Assembly: GCA_902806565.1 (NCBI GenBank)
Contig: CADCXA010000056.1
Location: 62,001 to 126,000 of the forward strand
From: Hypoxylon rubiginosum
Taxonomy: Eukaryota > Ascomycota > Sordariomycetes > Xylariales > Hypoxylaceae
Length of the DNA stretch: 64,000 bases
Direction of reading: 5' to 3'
Shown piece by piece: positions 45,765 to 54,764 of this stretch. Each line of letters starts with the position of its first letter. Within the stretch, counting starts at the first letter, position 1. Below the pieces are notes generated by a model. It made no database searches and was not told where the DNA came from. It saw only the letters and a program-made list of their open reading frames with translations. A program made the translations under genes and the position numbers.

Positions 45765-47300
45765 TCACACTAGACCAAACGAGCTTCTCATCCGTCTCTT
45801 GACCTCATTCCACATGGCATCTCGTCCGCTCTTCGTCCTCCCCACCGCGTCCTTGTTCTCGTGCGCTCGTCTCAGCAGGTACTTCATGCATTCGCCGGTG
45901 GTACCCCAGACGATGTACTTGTACGCCTTCGGGATGTCGCCCTTCTCCGTGACGAATCCCTCCTTCTGCTTCGCCGCGTGCACCAGTTCGCAGCTGACCT
46001 CGTCCGCCATGCCCTGCAGCTGAGCGATGGCGAGCTCCGTGCTGCGGTCCGACTCCGTCGAGTCGCGTATCGCTCGAGCGCGGCGGACGGACTCTAGGTT
46101 GTGCGACCCGAGCAGGATGCTGACGCGCGGGAACGGAAGCCCTTTCTCAGGCGCCTCCAGGACGGAGCCCCACTGGCGGCAGATTAGGCTCGCCGCGATA
46201 CCGTTATACGCCGCGTCCGTGTCGGCCTTGGTGTCGTGAATGATATGTCTCGGGTCTGCGCCTAGGTATGCGCCCCTCACAAGCTTGACGCCCAGCGTAA
46301 ACCCCTCCTTCGCCGCAGCGGTGAGATGCGCGCCCAGTGTCGACGGCGTAATCTTGAGGTATGCTTGGTAGGTACCATAGATAATGGCGTGGCCCGGCGT
46401 CTTGTTGTGCTTACGCTGGTACTCTAGCGTCCAGTCGTCAATGCCGGCCTGAACAGCCGTCTGCTCGGCGTCGAAGAGGAGCGGTACATCTCGCTCGGCC
46501 GCTACCTTGCATATCTCATCGATCGCGGCGCGTAGCTGCTTCGGTGGTGGTAGGCGGTTCTTAAGGGCGTACAACGCCTGCCTTCCGGCGCCGCTAAACT
46601 TGAGCGCCACAAAGTCTCCGGGTCGCGCGAGTCGTACCGTCTCAAGGGTTCCGGCAGCCCAAGGGCCGATCTCGTTGCGCATGCACTCCTCTGCGATCGG
46701 GCCTGCGTCGCACGCCGACAGGCTGCGTGTCTGGGTCTCGGAAAGCACGATTTCGCGTGCGTAACCCAGGATGACACCCGTGAATCCGATCTTCTTGAGG
46801 CCGTCGATGGTATGGCGGACCTCAGCCGCGTTTTCTCCAGCGCAGAACTGTGCGTAGAAAGTCTTCTTGAGGAACCAGTGGAGTAGAGGATTCTTATCCG
46901 GGTTCAAAACCGCTCGGTTGGAGTGTGCGAGTACGTTCATAATGGCTAGGGAAGGAGGAAGTAGAATAGGTGAGGATGATATACTAGTCGTGGCGAGGGT
47001 ACGAAGCACCGTCGACAGAGGGAGAACACATAGAGGCGCTGATTTCGCCATCGGGTGTGAACTGCCTGGTATCTCTGTGGGAAGAGGAGAGACAGATGAA
47101 GCGGCAGCTAAAGCGGATTGTTCTACGGCTGATGGTCGTGTCGAGGACGAGTGTATCTTTCTTGTTGCCGAAGCGACTCTAGAGTTGGGTGCTCGGTAGA
47201 GGCCATTGCGGCCTATCATATAAAGGCCGCATGACTGGTACCTGAACGTGTATAAGGTATACACTGGAAGGGACGAGCCCAGCAACGAGACTTGCACCAT
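45765..47300 (-). CDS. PUT1: Mitochondrial proline dehydrogenase, 511 aa
   Basis: One exon. An FAD-dependent PRODH-type TIM barrel: FYAQFCAGENAAEVRHTIDG, FTGVILGYAREIVLSE, LKFSGAGRQAL, VPLLFDAEQTAVQAGIDDW, IYGTYQAYLK, GVKLVRGAYLGADPR, SILLGSHNLESVRRA and QLQGMADEVSCELV. It oxidises proline to pyrroline-5-carboxylate in the mitochondrial matrix, feeding electrons to the respiratory chain and yielding glutamate. A mitochondrial presequence is evident. The first ATG (47300) gives MVQVSLLGSSLP; a second at 47219 gives MIGRNGLYRAPNSR, a more classical basic presequence, so the true start may be 47219 (484 aa). The chain reads intact to the C-terminus (RRMRSSFGLV). Confidence 0.96.
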   Translation of the reverse strand: MVQVSLLGSSLPVYTLYTFRYQSCGLYMIGRNGLYRAPNSRVASATRKIHSSSTRPSAVEQSALAAASSVSPLPTEIPGSSHPMAKSAPLCVLPLSTVLRTLATTSISSSPILLPPSLAIMNVLAHSNRAVLNPDKNPLLHWFLKKTFYAQFCAGENAAEVRHTIDGLKKIGFTGVILGYAREIVLSETQTRSLSACDAGPIAEECMRNEIGPWAAGTLETVRLARPGDFVALKFSGAGRQALYALKNRLPPPKQLRAAIDEICKVAAERDVPLLFDAEQTAVQAGIDDWTLEYQRKHNKTPGHAIIYGTYQAYLKITPSTLGAHLTAAAKEGFTLGVKLVRGAYLGADPRHIIHDTKADTDAAYNGIAASLICRQWGSVLEAPEKGLPFPRVSILLGSHNLESVRRARAIRDSTESDRSTELAIAQLQGMADEVSCELVHAAKQKEGFVTEKGDIPKAYKYIVWGTTGECMKYLLRRAHENKDAVGRTKSGRDAMWNEVKRRMRSSFGLV

Positions 47301-48829
47301 TGTCAGCGTTTTGTTAAGGCAGGTAGGTACCCAAGGCAGGTGTTTCCGCGGCACAAATAGCTAGAATGTGATTGCCACCTCAGACTATTGGATGAAAAAG
47401 GGGAGTGCGGTGATCAAGTGATAGGATAACACGCGTAGACGACAAGGTATGGAGGTGGTAAGGTGAATGAGTAGAAGGTATCATGAGTGATTAGGAGTAG
47501 GAATAGGAACAGGAAGGGGAATAATGAAAAGTGCTCATACGGAATGGCTATACATTTAACTATGTAGATATCTGCATCGGCGTCCCAAGTTTCTACTCCC
47601 TACTATTGTTTCTTCTTCTGAGTGGCCTCTTTATCTCCGGGATCGCAGCGGCCTCAGTCGCACTGCTAAGTGCAAAGCCGACCGTGGCGTATGGTACGGC
47701 ATCAAGAAATCCCCTCGAGGATGGCGAACAATCCACTCCCAAGTCCGATATTCCAATCAAGACTCGATGACATGGAGACACTGCAGGCTCAATCCGCTCG
47801 AGACTGGGGGAACTCTTATCGTAGATGATCACGTGGGTCCAGTGAGTCCAAGTGAATGCCGTCTGTAACCGCGATGCGAAGAGGTAATAGACGTAGCCAT
47901 TGTCCAATGAGAGACAAAGCCGCCGGGATAGCGGCATATGAGGACCCGAAAAAGGGAGAGTTAGACTCGGGTTAGCGCGTATAGTCGACTTTGGCTGGCA
48001 AGACGCCTGGGCCATGGCTCGGTGTTGGTGTCCTAGCCAGCTAGCCCGCTCAAGTCCTTTTTGTCTTGTCCGATCCTCCCTGCTGATGTTGGCCGATTCT
48101 AGTAGGAACAAGCGGCTCAAGAGATTCATGTGTGGTTCGAGGCTATGCAACCATGGTCCCCACGGGCTAACGTGGGGTATCCTAACCCAAGCCGATTTCG
48201 TCGACTCGGAGTCTCAGGACAACATCCAGAACTTCACAAAGAGATGCGACGGTGGCCGAAAGCGCTTGATTCATGAAATGATGGATCTTGGCGTAAATTA
48301 TAACGTAACATGGACTCGTCCACGTGGGTCACAAGCTTCGTTTGTTAAGCTGAAATTACGTCCCTCGAATATCATGATTAGCAGCTCTTTGCTCTGGCCC
48401 TGCACTCGTCTTCCCATCACAGCATGAACCCCGCAGGTTCGTCTGGCAGTCTAGGTGGTAAGTTGCGTAGCGCGGATAACGCGGGGATCGTATGTGCATA
48501 TCCGTTGCAGCGAACGATACATGAGCTAAGAGCTGGGGGTTGCGGGATTTCTCTAAACCGTTTAAAGAGTCCGATTATTCGGTTCAGTGTGGTCTAGGCG
48601 CAGAACTGTACGTCTTCTACCTCGTCGCAGCCGGCATGATTTCTTCATGTCGTGTTTCCCTGGAGTTGTGTCGACTTCCCAATATGCCTCCGGATGAAAT
48701 CGACATATCTGACGGGTCGACCCTTAGCAAGAGATACTACATCCTGGATAGCACCGTACGCAAGCCCGAATATGAGGCCCTTTTTCGCCGTCCTTGCAGT
48801 TTCAGCAGCCGAGAACCGATCTGTGCAAG
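47301..48829. other. Intergenic region, about 1.5 kb
   Basis: Several overlapping open stretches on both strands (for example 47593-48150 minus, 48014-48427 plus), none with domain features, a convincing start or introns. I treat the region as non-coding: PUT1 promoter plus 3' side of the Tim17-like gene. Confidence 0.45.
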
Positions 48830-49321
48830 TTAGAAAGGGACTAATATCGCGGGAGTAAACATGATCGCATATTGGATAAACATACTCCAGAAGCTGAAGC
48901 CGCCAGCCACGGCCAGGCTGGCCATCACGGTACTGAAAAGGTCTTTGGTTCCCCGATATACGTCGAATAAGTTCTCGGCGCAGAACATGGCAGTACTCAG
49001 GACGCTAAGTCTTGCGCCAACCTTTACGCCTTCCTTCAGTCCGCCGTATGCCAGATGATAGTTTTTGCTCTTATGATATAGATACCAGCCTGTAGTAGTG
49101 GTAGGTAGTCGGTGGGCGTGTTCGGCTCTAAAGCGTAGGCCAGCCATCTTGCTGCCATGTGCAAGTCCCAGAGTCATGCCGACACTGAATGCTGTTATGG
49201 CGGCAGCTGGTATTCGTATTAGTGGTGGGATAGATAAGCGAGATTCCTTCCAAAGCTGGGTGTATTCTTCGCGGGTAGGAGTCCACGTTTCTCTGTCGGA
49301 TCTGGTCATCTTGGAGGCCAT
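48830..49321 (-). CDS. Tim17/Tim22/Tim23-superfamily-like inner-membrane protein, 163 aa
   Basis: One exon from the first ATG (MASKMTRSDRETWTPTREEY). An N-terminal soluble part of about 35 residues is followed by four short hydrophobic segments with small residues: IPAAAITAFSVGMTLGLAHG, GGLKEGVKVGARLSVLSTAM, KDLFSTVMASLAVAGGFSFW and SMFIQYAIMFTPAILVPF. The Gly/Ala-spaced second and third segments, with an acidic/basic pair between them (ENLFDVYRGTKD), are typical of the Tim17/22/23 superfamily, so I expect the inner mitochondrial membrane. It is not Tim17, Tim22 or Tim23 itself; a divergent member such as a complex-I assembly factor is possible. Membrane nature is firm; family is moderate. 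Confidence 0.72.
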   Translation of the reverse strand: MASKMTRSDRETWTPTREEYTQLWKESRLSIPPLIRIPAAAITAFSVGMTLGLAHGSKMAGLRFRAEHAHRLPTTTTGWYLYHKSKNYHLAYGGLKEGVKVGARLSVLSTAMFCAENLFDVYRGTKDLFSTVMASLAVAGGFSFWSMFIQYAIMFTPAILVPF

Positions 49322-49392
49322 CGTTACGATGTCGGGATAAATGGGTGTGTCGGCGATTGCAGAAGAATGTAGCTGATGGATCACCAAATATC

Positions 49393-49427
49393 GGGTTACG
49401 GGTTACGGGTTACGGGTTACGGGTTAC
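49393..49427. repeat. Five tandem GGGTTAC heptamers
   Basis: Five exact copies of GGGTTAC followed by GGT, 72 bp upstream of the Tim17-like start codon. It resembles telomere DNA (TTAGGG) only superficially; the unit is a heptamer containing C. Confidence 0.95.
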
Positions 49428-49861
49428 GGTAGAGATGGTAGAGGAAATAGAAACAATCGATTGTTTTAGGCTTGTCCAAGCTGAGATTAATGATTGCGAA
49501 TATCGTCGGGTATCTTTTTAACTTTTAGCATTGAACGTACGGTACTATCGTTATACAAAGGTACCTGTCATAAACGCCCGGGCCTTCTAAGGTTCAACTT
49601 ACTAAAAATTTCAAAGCTTAGGCCAACTTTGCTTACCCCAGCAGCCCAGGCATTCTGCATCTGCATGCACTCTGGCACTTTACGCGACCACGTGCGCCCG
49701 CGTTGTGCTGGGTCTTGCTTTATCCTTGTCCTGTACATGTACAAGCAGAACAAGCCGCGCTTCTACAAAACCACGAACCCAAATTGTACCTATCATTTTG
49801 ATATCTCGAGAGCAAAAAAAGAGACAAAAAAAATTCACTTTTCCTCTCAACTTCTGTCAAG

Positions 49862-50409
49862 ATGGTAAGTGACTTTGGTCTATGCATGAGGTAGCTGCTC
49901 TATCGTTTATTCATTCTTTACGACCATAGCCTACATCTCTAGCGCATATGAAATGACTTATCACTTACAGACTTTCTCTACTATAGGTCCGTCATGATGC
50001 ATTGCACGACATCGATCTGTCTATCCGCTTCAAGCATGGCGTATACACAATTCTTCTATTCGTCAGCCCGATGAAGCCATTCAGCGACGTCGCCGAAGAG
50101 TTACTAGAGACGTTGCAAGAACGCTACCCGGCTGGGTTGCCCATTTCTGCTAGGTCGAAGACGGCACTGCCTGAGAGTCCTCAACAGATCGAGTTCGCCG
50201 TACCGAAGTCACCTATAGATCTCAGCCAGGGTTGGACCCCTCTCGAAGTTGGAGAGGGAGATACTCCTGGCGGCAGAGGACTCAAGGACAACGACGTCAT
50301 CGCATTCGCATTCAAGCCAGCCGATGCAGACGATGACTATGAGACTACCTTCGAGGTCGACTTCCCTCGCTTAGACGATGACGAGGACGACTATATGGAG
50401 GAGGACTAG
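49862..50409 (+). CDS. Small acidic conserved-looking protein, 141 aa, one-codon first exon
   Basis: Exon 1 is only the ATG (49862-49864). A 122-bp intron (GTAAGT...CTATAG) follows, then exon 2 at 49987-50409, 426 nt in all. The translated start is MVRHDALHDIDLSIRFKHG. An alpha/beta N-terminal half (YTILLFVSPMKPFSDVAEEL, then LLETLQERYPAGLP) runs to a loop region with SPIDLSQGWTPLEVGEGD and LKDNDVIAFAFK, resembling a ubiquitin-like or PB1-like beta-grasp in order of elements, and a strongly acidic tail (DADDDYETTFEVDF, LDDDEDDYMEED). No signal or membrane segment. I do not recognise the family and assign no function. The split start codon is a known fungal gene pattern and supports the intron call. 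Confidence 0.8.
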
Positions 50410-51050
50410 GAACGACGACGAGTTCCATCGAAATTTCACGAATTGATTGTAAATAGTGACTCCGTGGCATGAGACTATACTTTCCTCCTAAGGTATGGCA
50501 AGGATGGACAAGTTATTTCTTGTCGATTCAGCCTGGAGTGAGAGGGGGTGAATTACACGGCGTTCGGCAATCAATAAGAATCCTAAGGACAAAATTTCCA
50601 TTTAAAGTGTGAGAGGATTGAACAAAAAATATTAATCATGATTACTTGCGCGGGTTGAAACTTGTGACAATTCAATCAAACGAGTGCTCGTATTCTCTTA
50701 TACAGGCATTATCGTAAGCTACAGTAGGACCTAAAGTGATGTAATGTCCGAGGCCCGGCGCTTGTATTAGTGGGCATTAGTGCCTTAAATTAGAGCTGTG
50801 CAGCTGCTTGAGCCCAGCTGCTTGGATCTAAAAATGCAACCGCCTCAACCCCTATTTTCTTTGGAGACGGCATGGGTTATGGATCCATCCCGAATTAAAG
50901 GAGGGCAAAAAAAAAAAACCCTTCCTTTACAAACAACAATGTTCCCAGATGTTCTCCCTCTCTCTGCTTCTGCTTCTCAGCATTGTACCCCCTTTTAGGA
51001 GGTAGGTTTCATTCATTATTAACAGGCTTCGGCCACATGCCGTCGTCTAC
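50410..51050. other. Intergenic region, about 640 bp
   Basis: 3' side of the small acidic gene and 5' side of TED1. Holds a nine-A tract near 50909 and a polypyrimidine leader stretch before TED1. No supported ORF except the short upstream ORF noted separately. Confidence 0.5.
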
Positions 51051-51108
51051 ATGTTCCCTGCGACCCTCCTTCGCAATGTTTTGCGAATCCTCATCCCGTT
51101 CGCCGTAG
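51037..51108 (+). promoter_or_regulatory. Upstream ORF overlapping the TED1 start codon, 23 codons
   Basis: An ATG 14 nt before the TED1 ATG opens a different frame that stops at 51106-51108, inside TED1. If 51037 is transcribed, scanning ribosomes would meet this ATG first, which could lower TED1 translation. Transcript start not known. Confidence 0.35.
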
Positions 51109-52751
51109 CTTGTACCTTTTATTTGTATCTTTATCCCGTCTTTCTTGGATGCGCATTTCCTCTTCCACAGTCCCTCGAACAGACCGAGCCGAACACTGCT
51201 GCCGCATTCCAAGATACTTGGCGACAACATGTCATACCCTCTTCGAGCAATGCGGCGCCTTTCCGACTTCTCGCACTTGGCGACCCTCAGCTCGAAGGTG
51301 ATACGTCTATTAGGAACTACAATCGCGAACCCTTCCTTCATTTGACGTGGGCGTTCCGTCATCTCTCCTTCCAGACCGATCAACCCTCGCTGCGCAAACG
51401 TTTCCGACAGGTATTCCACGACCTCGTCGATTTTTGGTTTGATGATATCCCCGATACGGCCGAGTCAATTCGCAAGCGCATAGACTTGTTTGGAAACGAT
51501 TTCTACCTCGCCCACATCTACCGCACTCTAAAATGGTGGACCAAGCCTACCCATGTTACTGTGCTTGGGGACTTGCTGGGGAGCCAATGGATCAGGGAGA
51601 AAGAGTTCAACCGGAGGAGTTGGAGGTTCTGGAACCGTTCCTTCAAGGGCGGCGAGCGTGTCCCTGACGAGGTCGCTACTTACCCAGGAGAAGAATATGA
51701 GCTGGCTGGCTTGCTCGGCGTCGAGGATAGCAATGCTACGGCGTGGCGAAGTAGGATTATTAACGTAGCCGGCAACCACGACGTCGGTTATGCAGGCGAC
51801 TTGACTGTCGAGCGGCTGGAGCGATTTGAGCGCGCGTTTGGAAAGGCTGCCTACGAACTGAGATTTGAGCTACCTATTACGAACTTGGAGGCAAATGCGA
51901 CTGTTTACGATGCCGAGAAGAATCCCGATTCCAATCGCCTTGTGCCCGAACTCCGAATTGTCAATGTCAATAACATGAATCTGGACACTCCGGCTGCAGA
52001 CCAAAGCCTCCAAGATAAGACGTACGCTTTTGTAAACGACGTAATTAACACCGCTTCCGCGGTGGAATATCTGGGCCATTTCACGCTCGTTCTTACTCAT
52101 ATACCGTTGTACAAGCCCGAAGGCGTCTGCATCGACGCTCCTTACTTCACTTTTCACGCCGGCGGTGGAGTTAAAGAACAGAACCTACTATCAGCGGACG
52201 CTTCTCGCGGATTTCTCGAGGGCATTTTCGGCCTGAACGGCGACCCTAACGCGCCGGGCCAAGGCAGAGGTCGGAGGGGTGTCGTTCTCAATGGCCACGA
52301 CCACGAAGGTTGCGATACGTATCATTATATCAACCAAACGGAAGGCGACGAGCGGCAGTGGCGGGCTACCCGCTGGCACTCGGCCCGAGCGGATGGATTG
52401 CCTGGAAAACCTGAGATGCCTGGTCTGAGGGAGGTCACCGTTCGGAGCATGATGGGTGGATTTGGTGGCAACGCCGGTCTTCTCAGTGTTTGGTTCGACG
52501 AAATCGATTGGGAGTGGAGATTCGAGTTCGCAAACTGCGCCCTGGGCCGTCAGTACTTTTGGTGGTTCGTTCACACACTGGATTTGATCACCCTTGTCGT
52601 ACTCGCGGTGTATGGCATTTTTCAGGTAGCGGCTGCTGCTGGGTTCGACATCGAGAGCACGACTGTCACAACAACTTCGAATCCTCCGGTCAAGAGCAAT
52701 AAAGCTCAGGCGTCTATCCCCGTTGGCAGTGGTGATGCCAAGAAGCCATAG
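51051..52751 (+). CDS. TED1: Ted1/Cdc1-type ER metallophosphoesterase (GPI-anchor remodelling), 566 aa
   Basis: One exon. The N-terminal membrane anchor is at about residues 10-33 (LRILIPFAVACTFYLYLYPV). A calcineurin-like metallophosphoesterase domain has its metal motifs in order: ALGDPQLEGD (D78, Q80), VLGDLLGS (D174), VAGNHDVGY (N242-H243-D244), LTHIPLY, and NGHDHEGCDTYHY (H416-D417-H418). A second membrane helix lies near the C-terminus (about 503-530). Ted1/Cdc1 and human PGAP5 remove ethanolamine phosphate from the GPI glycan so that GPI proteins can leave the ER; that role is family knowledge. The protein ends DAKKP, without a classical HDEL or KKXX signal. It is convergent with the BNR_4 gene (246 bp between stops). 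Confidence 0.93.
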   Translation: MFPATLLRNVLRILIPFAVACTFYLYLYPVFLGCAFPLPQSLEQTEPNTAAAFQDTWRQHVIPSSSNAAPFRLLALGDPQLEGDTSIRNYNREPFLHLTWAFRHLSFQTDQPSLRKRFRQVFHDLVDFWFDDIPDTAESIRKRIDLFGNDFYLAHIYRTLKWWTKPTHVTVLGDLLGSQWIREKEFNRRSWRFWNRSFKGGERVPDEVATYPGEEYELAGLLGVEDSNATAWRSRIINVAGNHDVGYAGDLTVERLERFERAFGKAAYELRFELPITNLEANATVYDAEKNPDSNRLVPELRIVNVNNMNLDTPAADQSLQDKTYAFVNDVINTASAVEYLGHFTLVLTHIPLYKPEGVCIDAPYFTFHAGGGVKEQNLLSADASRGFLEGIFGLNGDPNAPGQGRGRRGVVLNGHDHEGCDTYHYINQTEGDERQWRATRWHSARADGLPGKPEMPGLREVTVRSMMGGFGGNAGLLSVWFDEIDWEWRFEFANCALGRQYFWWFVHTLDLITLVVLAVYGIFQVAAAAGFDIESTTVTTTSNPPVKSNKAQASIPVGSGDAKKP

Positions 52752-52997
52752 GATTTATTCCTTACACTAGCGGCGGAACTATGAGGGGGGAATGTAACGA
52801 GTCACGAATGCATTTGTACTAATACAGGACATAGACCAGGTACATAATGGAATAATACTTTTTGTATAGTATATAAGAATTGGGGTCTTTATATTCTGCG
52901 ATGGTGAGAATACCCCTATTTGCAGCTCTCTTACTAACCGAAACTCCACGTACGGTCCTAATGGAGGTGGCTAATGAACACAAATTAGGTGAGTCTT

Positions 52998-54543
52998 CTA
53001 TACCTTGAAATCTAATACCACAACGTTGACACGTGTAGTCGAATCCAAACCGGCTGCATTGCCTGACCGCGTAAATACGGACAGGACATCATCGTAATTG
53101 AGCCTAGTGGTGTCTACTAAAGGCTCCGTTGGAGGGAATCCGTCCTGCTGCCACACGAGTTCGTACGCGGAGTACGCAGTGGCTTTGGAAGCTTTCAAGA
53201 TCGTCAGGGTCGGCACCGTGTTGTCTGGTAGGATGAGATATAAATCATCCTTCTTGCTCACAGCCAGCCGTCCCCGCTTGCCACCTTGTACACCCTGGAC
53301 GTGAGGGAGTGCGCGTTGGGTCCAGTCACCTGTTTTCCCACCACAAGAAGAGTTAGCGCATTTGAATCTCGCAGATGACGAGTAGCGAAATGGACGTAGG
53401 GCGAAAACACTAACCATCTGGCGACCGGTAATAATGTTTCCACTTCTGCTCGCCGTCCACGTTATCCCTATTCAGCACGTGCACGCCGCCCTCGTGATCA
53501 ACAGCCTGGCTCTCCTGGTTCGACAAGCCGGACCCCTTCGGTATATCAAACGCCACAATCCCCTCCGAATCAGGCCTCACGCTCTCCCCCCTATCGAGCC
53601 TAGCGACCAGCTCCCCGGCGCCGTTGCGCCAGCTCCGCCCGCCGTCGTCCGAGTAGGCGTAGCAGATGTCGTGGTTGTTCTCAGCCGAGTTGGGGCCCCG
53701 CTGCTGCTTGTGCTTGGTGTCCAGCGGGTCGTCCCAGCCGTCGTAGAGCACGAAGCCGCGGTACACCCACGTCGCGTGCAGGCGGCCGCCCCGGTGGTCC
53801 AGCCCGTGGATGTACGGGTTGTTCCGCACGCCCTCGAGGTTCGCGCCGAGCACCTCGTACGCGTAGGACCCGTCCCGGGACGAGTATAGGGCTATGTGGT
53901 CGTCTCCTAGGCCGGCCTTGCCGGTGCGGAACGAGAATAGGAGACTGGAATCTAGCTGCACGAAGCGGGGGTAGGTCACGTAGCTGAATAGCTCGTCGTG
54001 CTCTTCGCCTAGCCCCGGGAGTCGCGATAGGTGCGGCGTGAATAGTGACGCGGACCACGTGAAGGACTCGGGGGATTGGGCAACCTTGGCTTGGGAGTGG
54101 CGGTATCGTATTCTAATTCGCTCGTAAGTAATAGGGTTACCAGCGGGAGGAATAATGCTCCGTACATGTCACAGTGATGATCATATGAAAGATGAATCGT
54201 GCCGTCCCCGGGACAGATTCCGAGCTTGGTAATCTTAGCATCTCTGTCCTTTCTCCATTCCGAAGGCAATTATTTATATTACCTGGATTGTGTTGTGGCC
54301 GTCATCTGTCGTCTGGGGATAGTCATCAAAGGCGAACGTCTCCCAACTCCCTTGGGACAGTTTTCTACGAGATAGGTGTATATACAGCGGCTCGGACGCA
54401 CCCGGCAGGGAGCTGTAGAAGCAAGCGTACTGCCACCCGTTGAAGGACTGGATGGCGTCCTGCTGAAAGGCGTTCCCGTTCAGCACGCAGTTCCGGTGCG
54501 TCGGGTCCGGGCCAAGAACCGATATCAGGGGATCCGCTAGCAT
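52998..54543 (-). CDS. BNR_4 (neuraminidase-like beta-propeller) repeat protein, 449 aa
   Basis: Four exons, 54543-54283, 54224-54166, 54112-53415 and 53329-52998, with introns of 58, 53 and 85 bp; 1,350 nt. Junctions give HNTIQ/LGICPGDG, HHCDI/IRYRHSQ and SPDG/DWTQRA. The sequence shows the sialidase-like propeller repeats YAYSDDGGRSWRNGAGEL, HYYRSPDGDWTQ, YSSRDGSYAYEVLGAN and FNGWQYACFYSSLPG. The BNR_4 family resembles glycoside hydrolases and polysaccharide lyases acting on plant or algal polymers, but the catalytic role is not established. No signal peptide is visible from the chosen ATG. Fungal BNR_4 proteins often lack one, so I keep this start. The upstream region is cut by the AT-rich island 220 bp away. 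Confidence 0.86.
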
Positions 54544-54764
54544 CGTCGAGGAATTCGCAAGGAAGCCGGATCACGATATAAGGAGATTAAGGACAGGATT
54601 AGGGGATAGGCCTGTAGGATGAGGCTAAATTGCACACCCAACTAATTGGTCGGCTAGTTGAGGTAACCCCGAAACGACGGGGATCTAGCGGCTGATGTGT
54701 GGAATTCGAGAACGAGTTGGAACGTGTCGCGGTAGTGTCACGATAAATTACGTGCAGCTTAAAG

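Noticed and set aside
47593..48427. Overlapping opposite-strand frames of 185 and 137 residues
   Set aside because: Mutually exclusive, without motifs, membrane topology or plausible introns.
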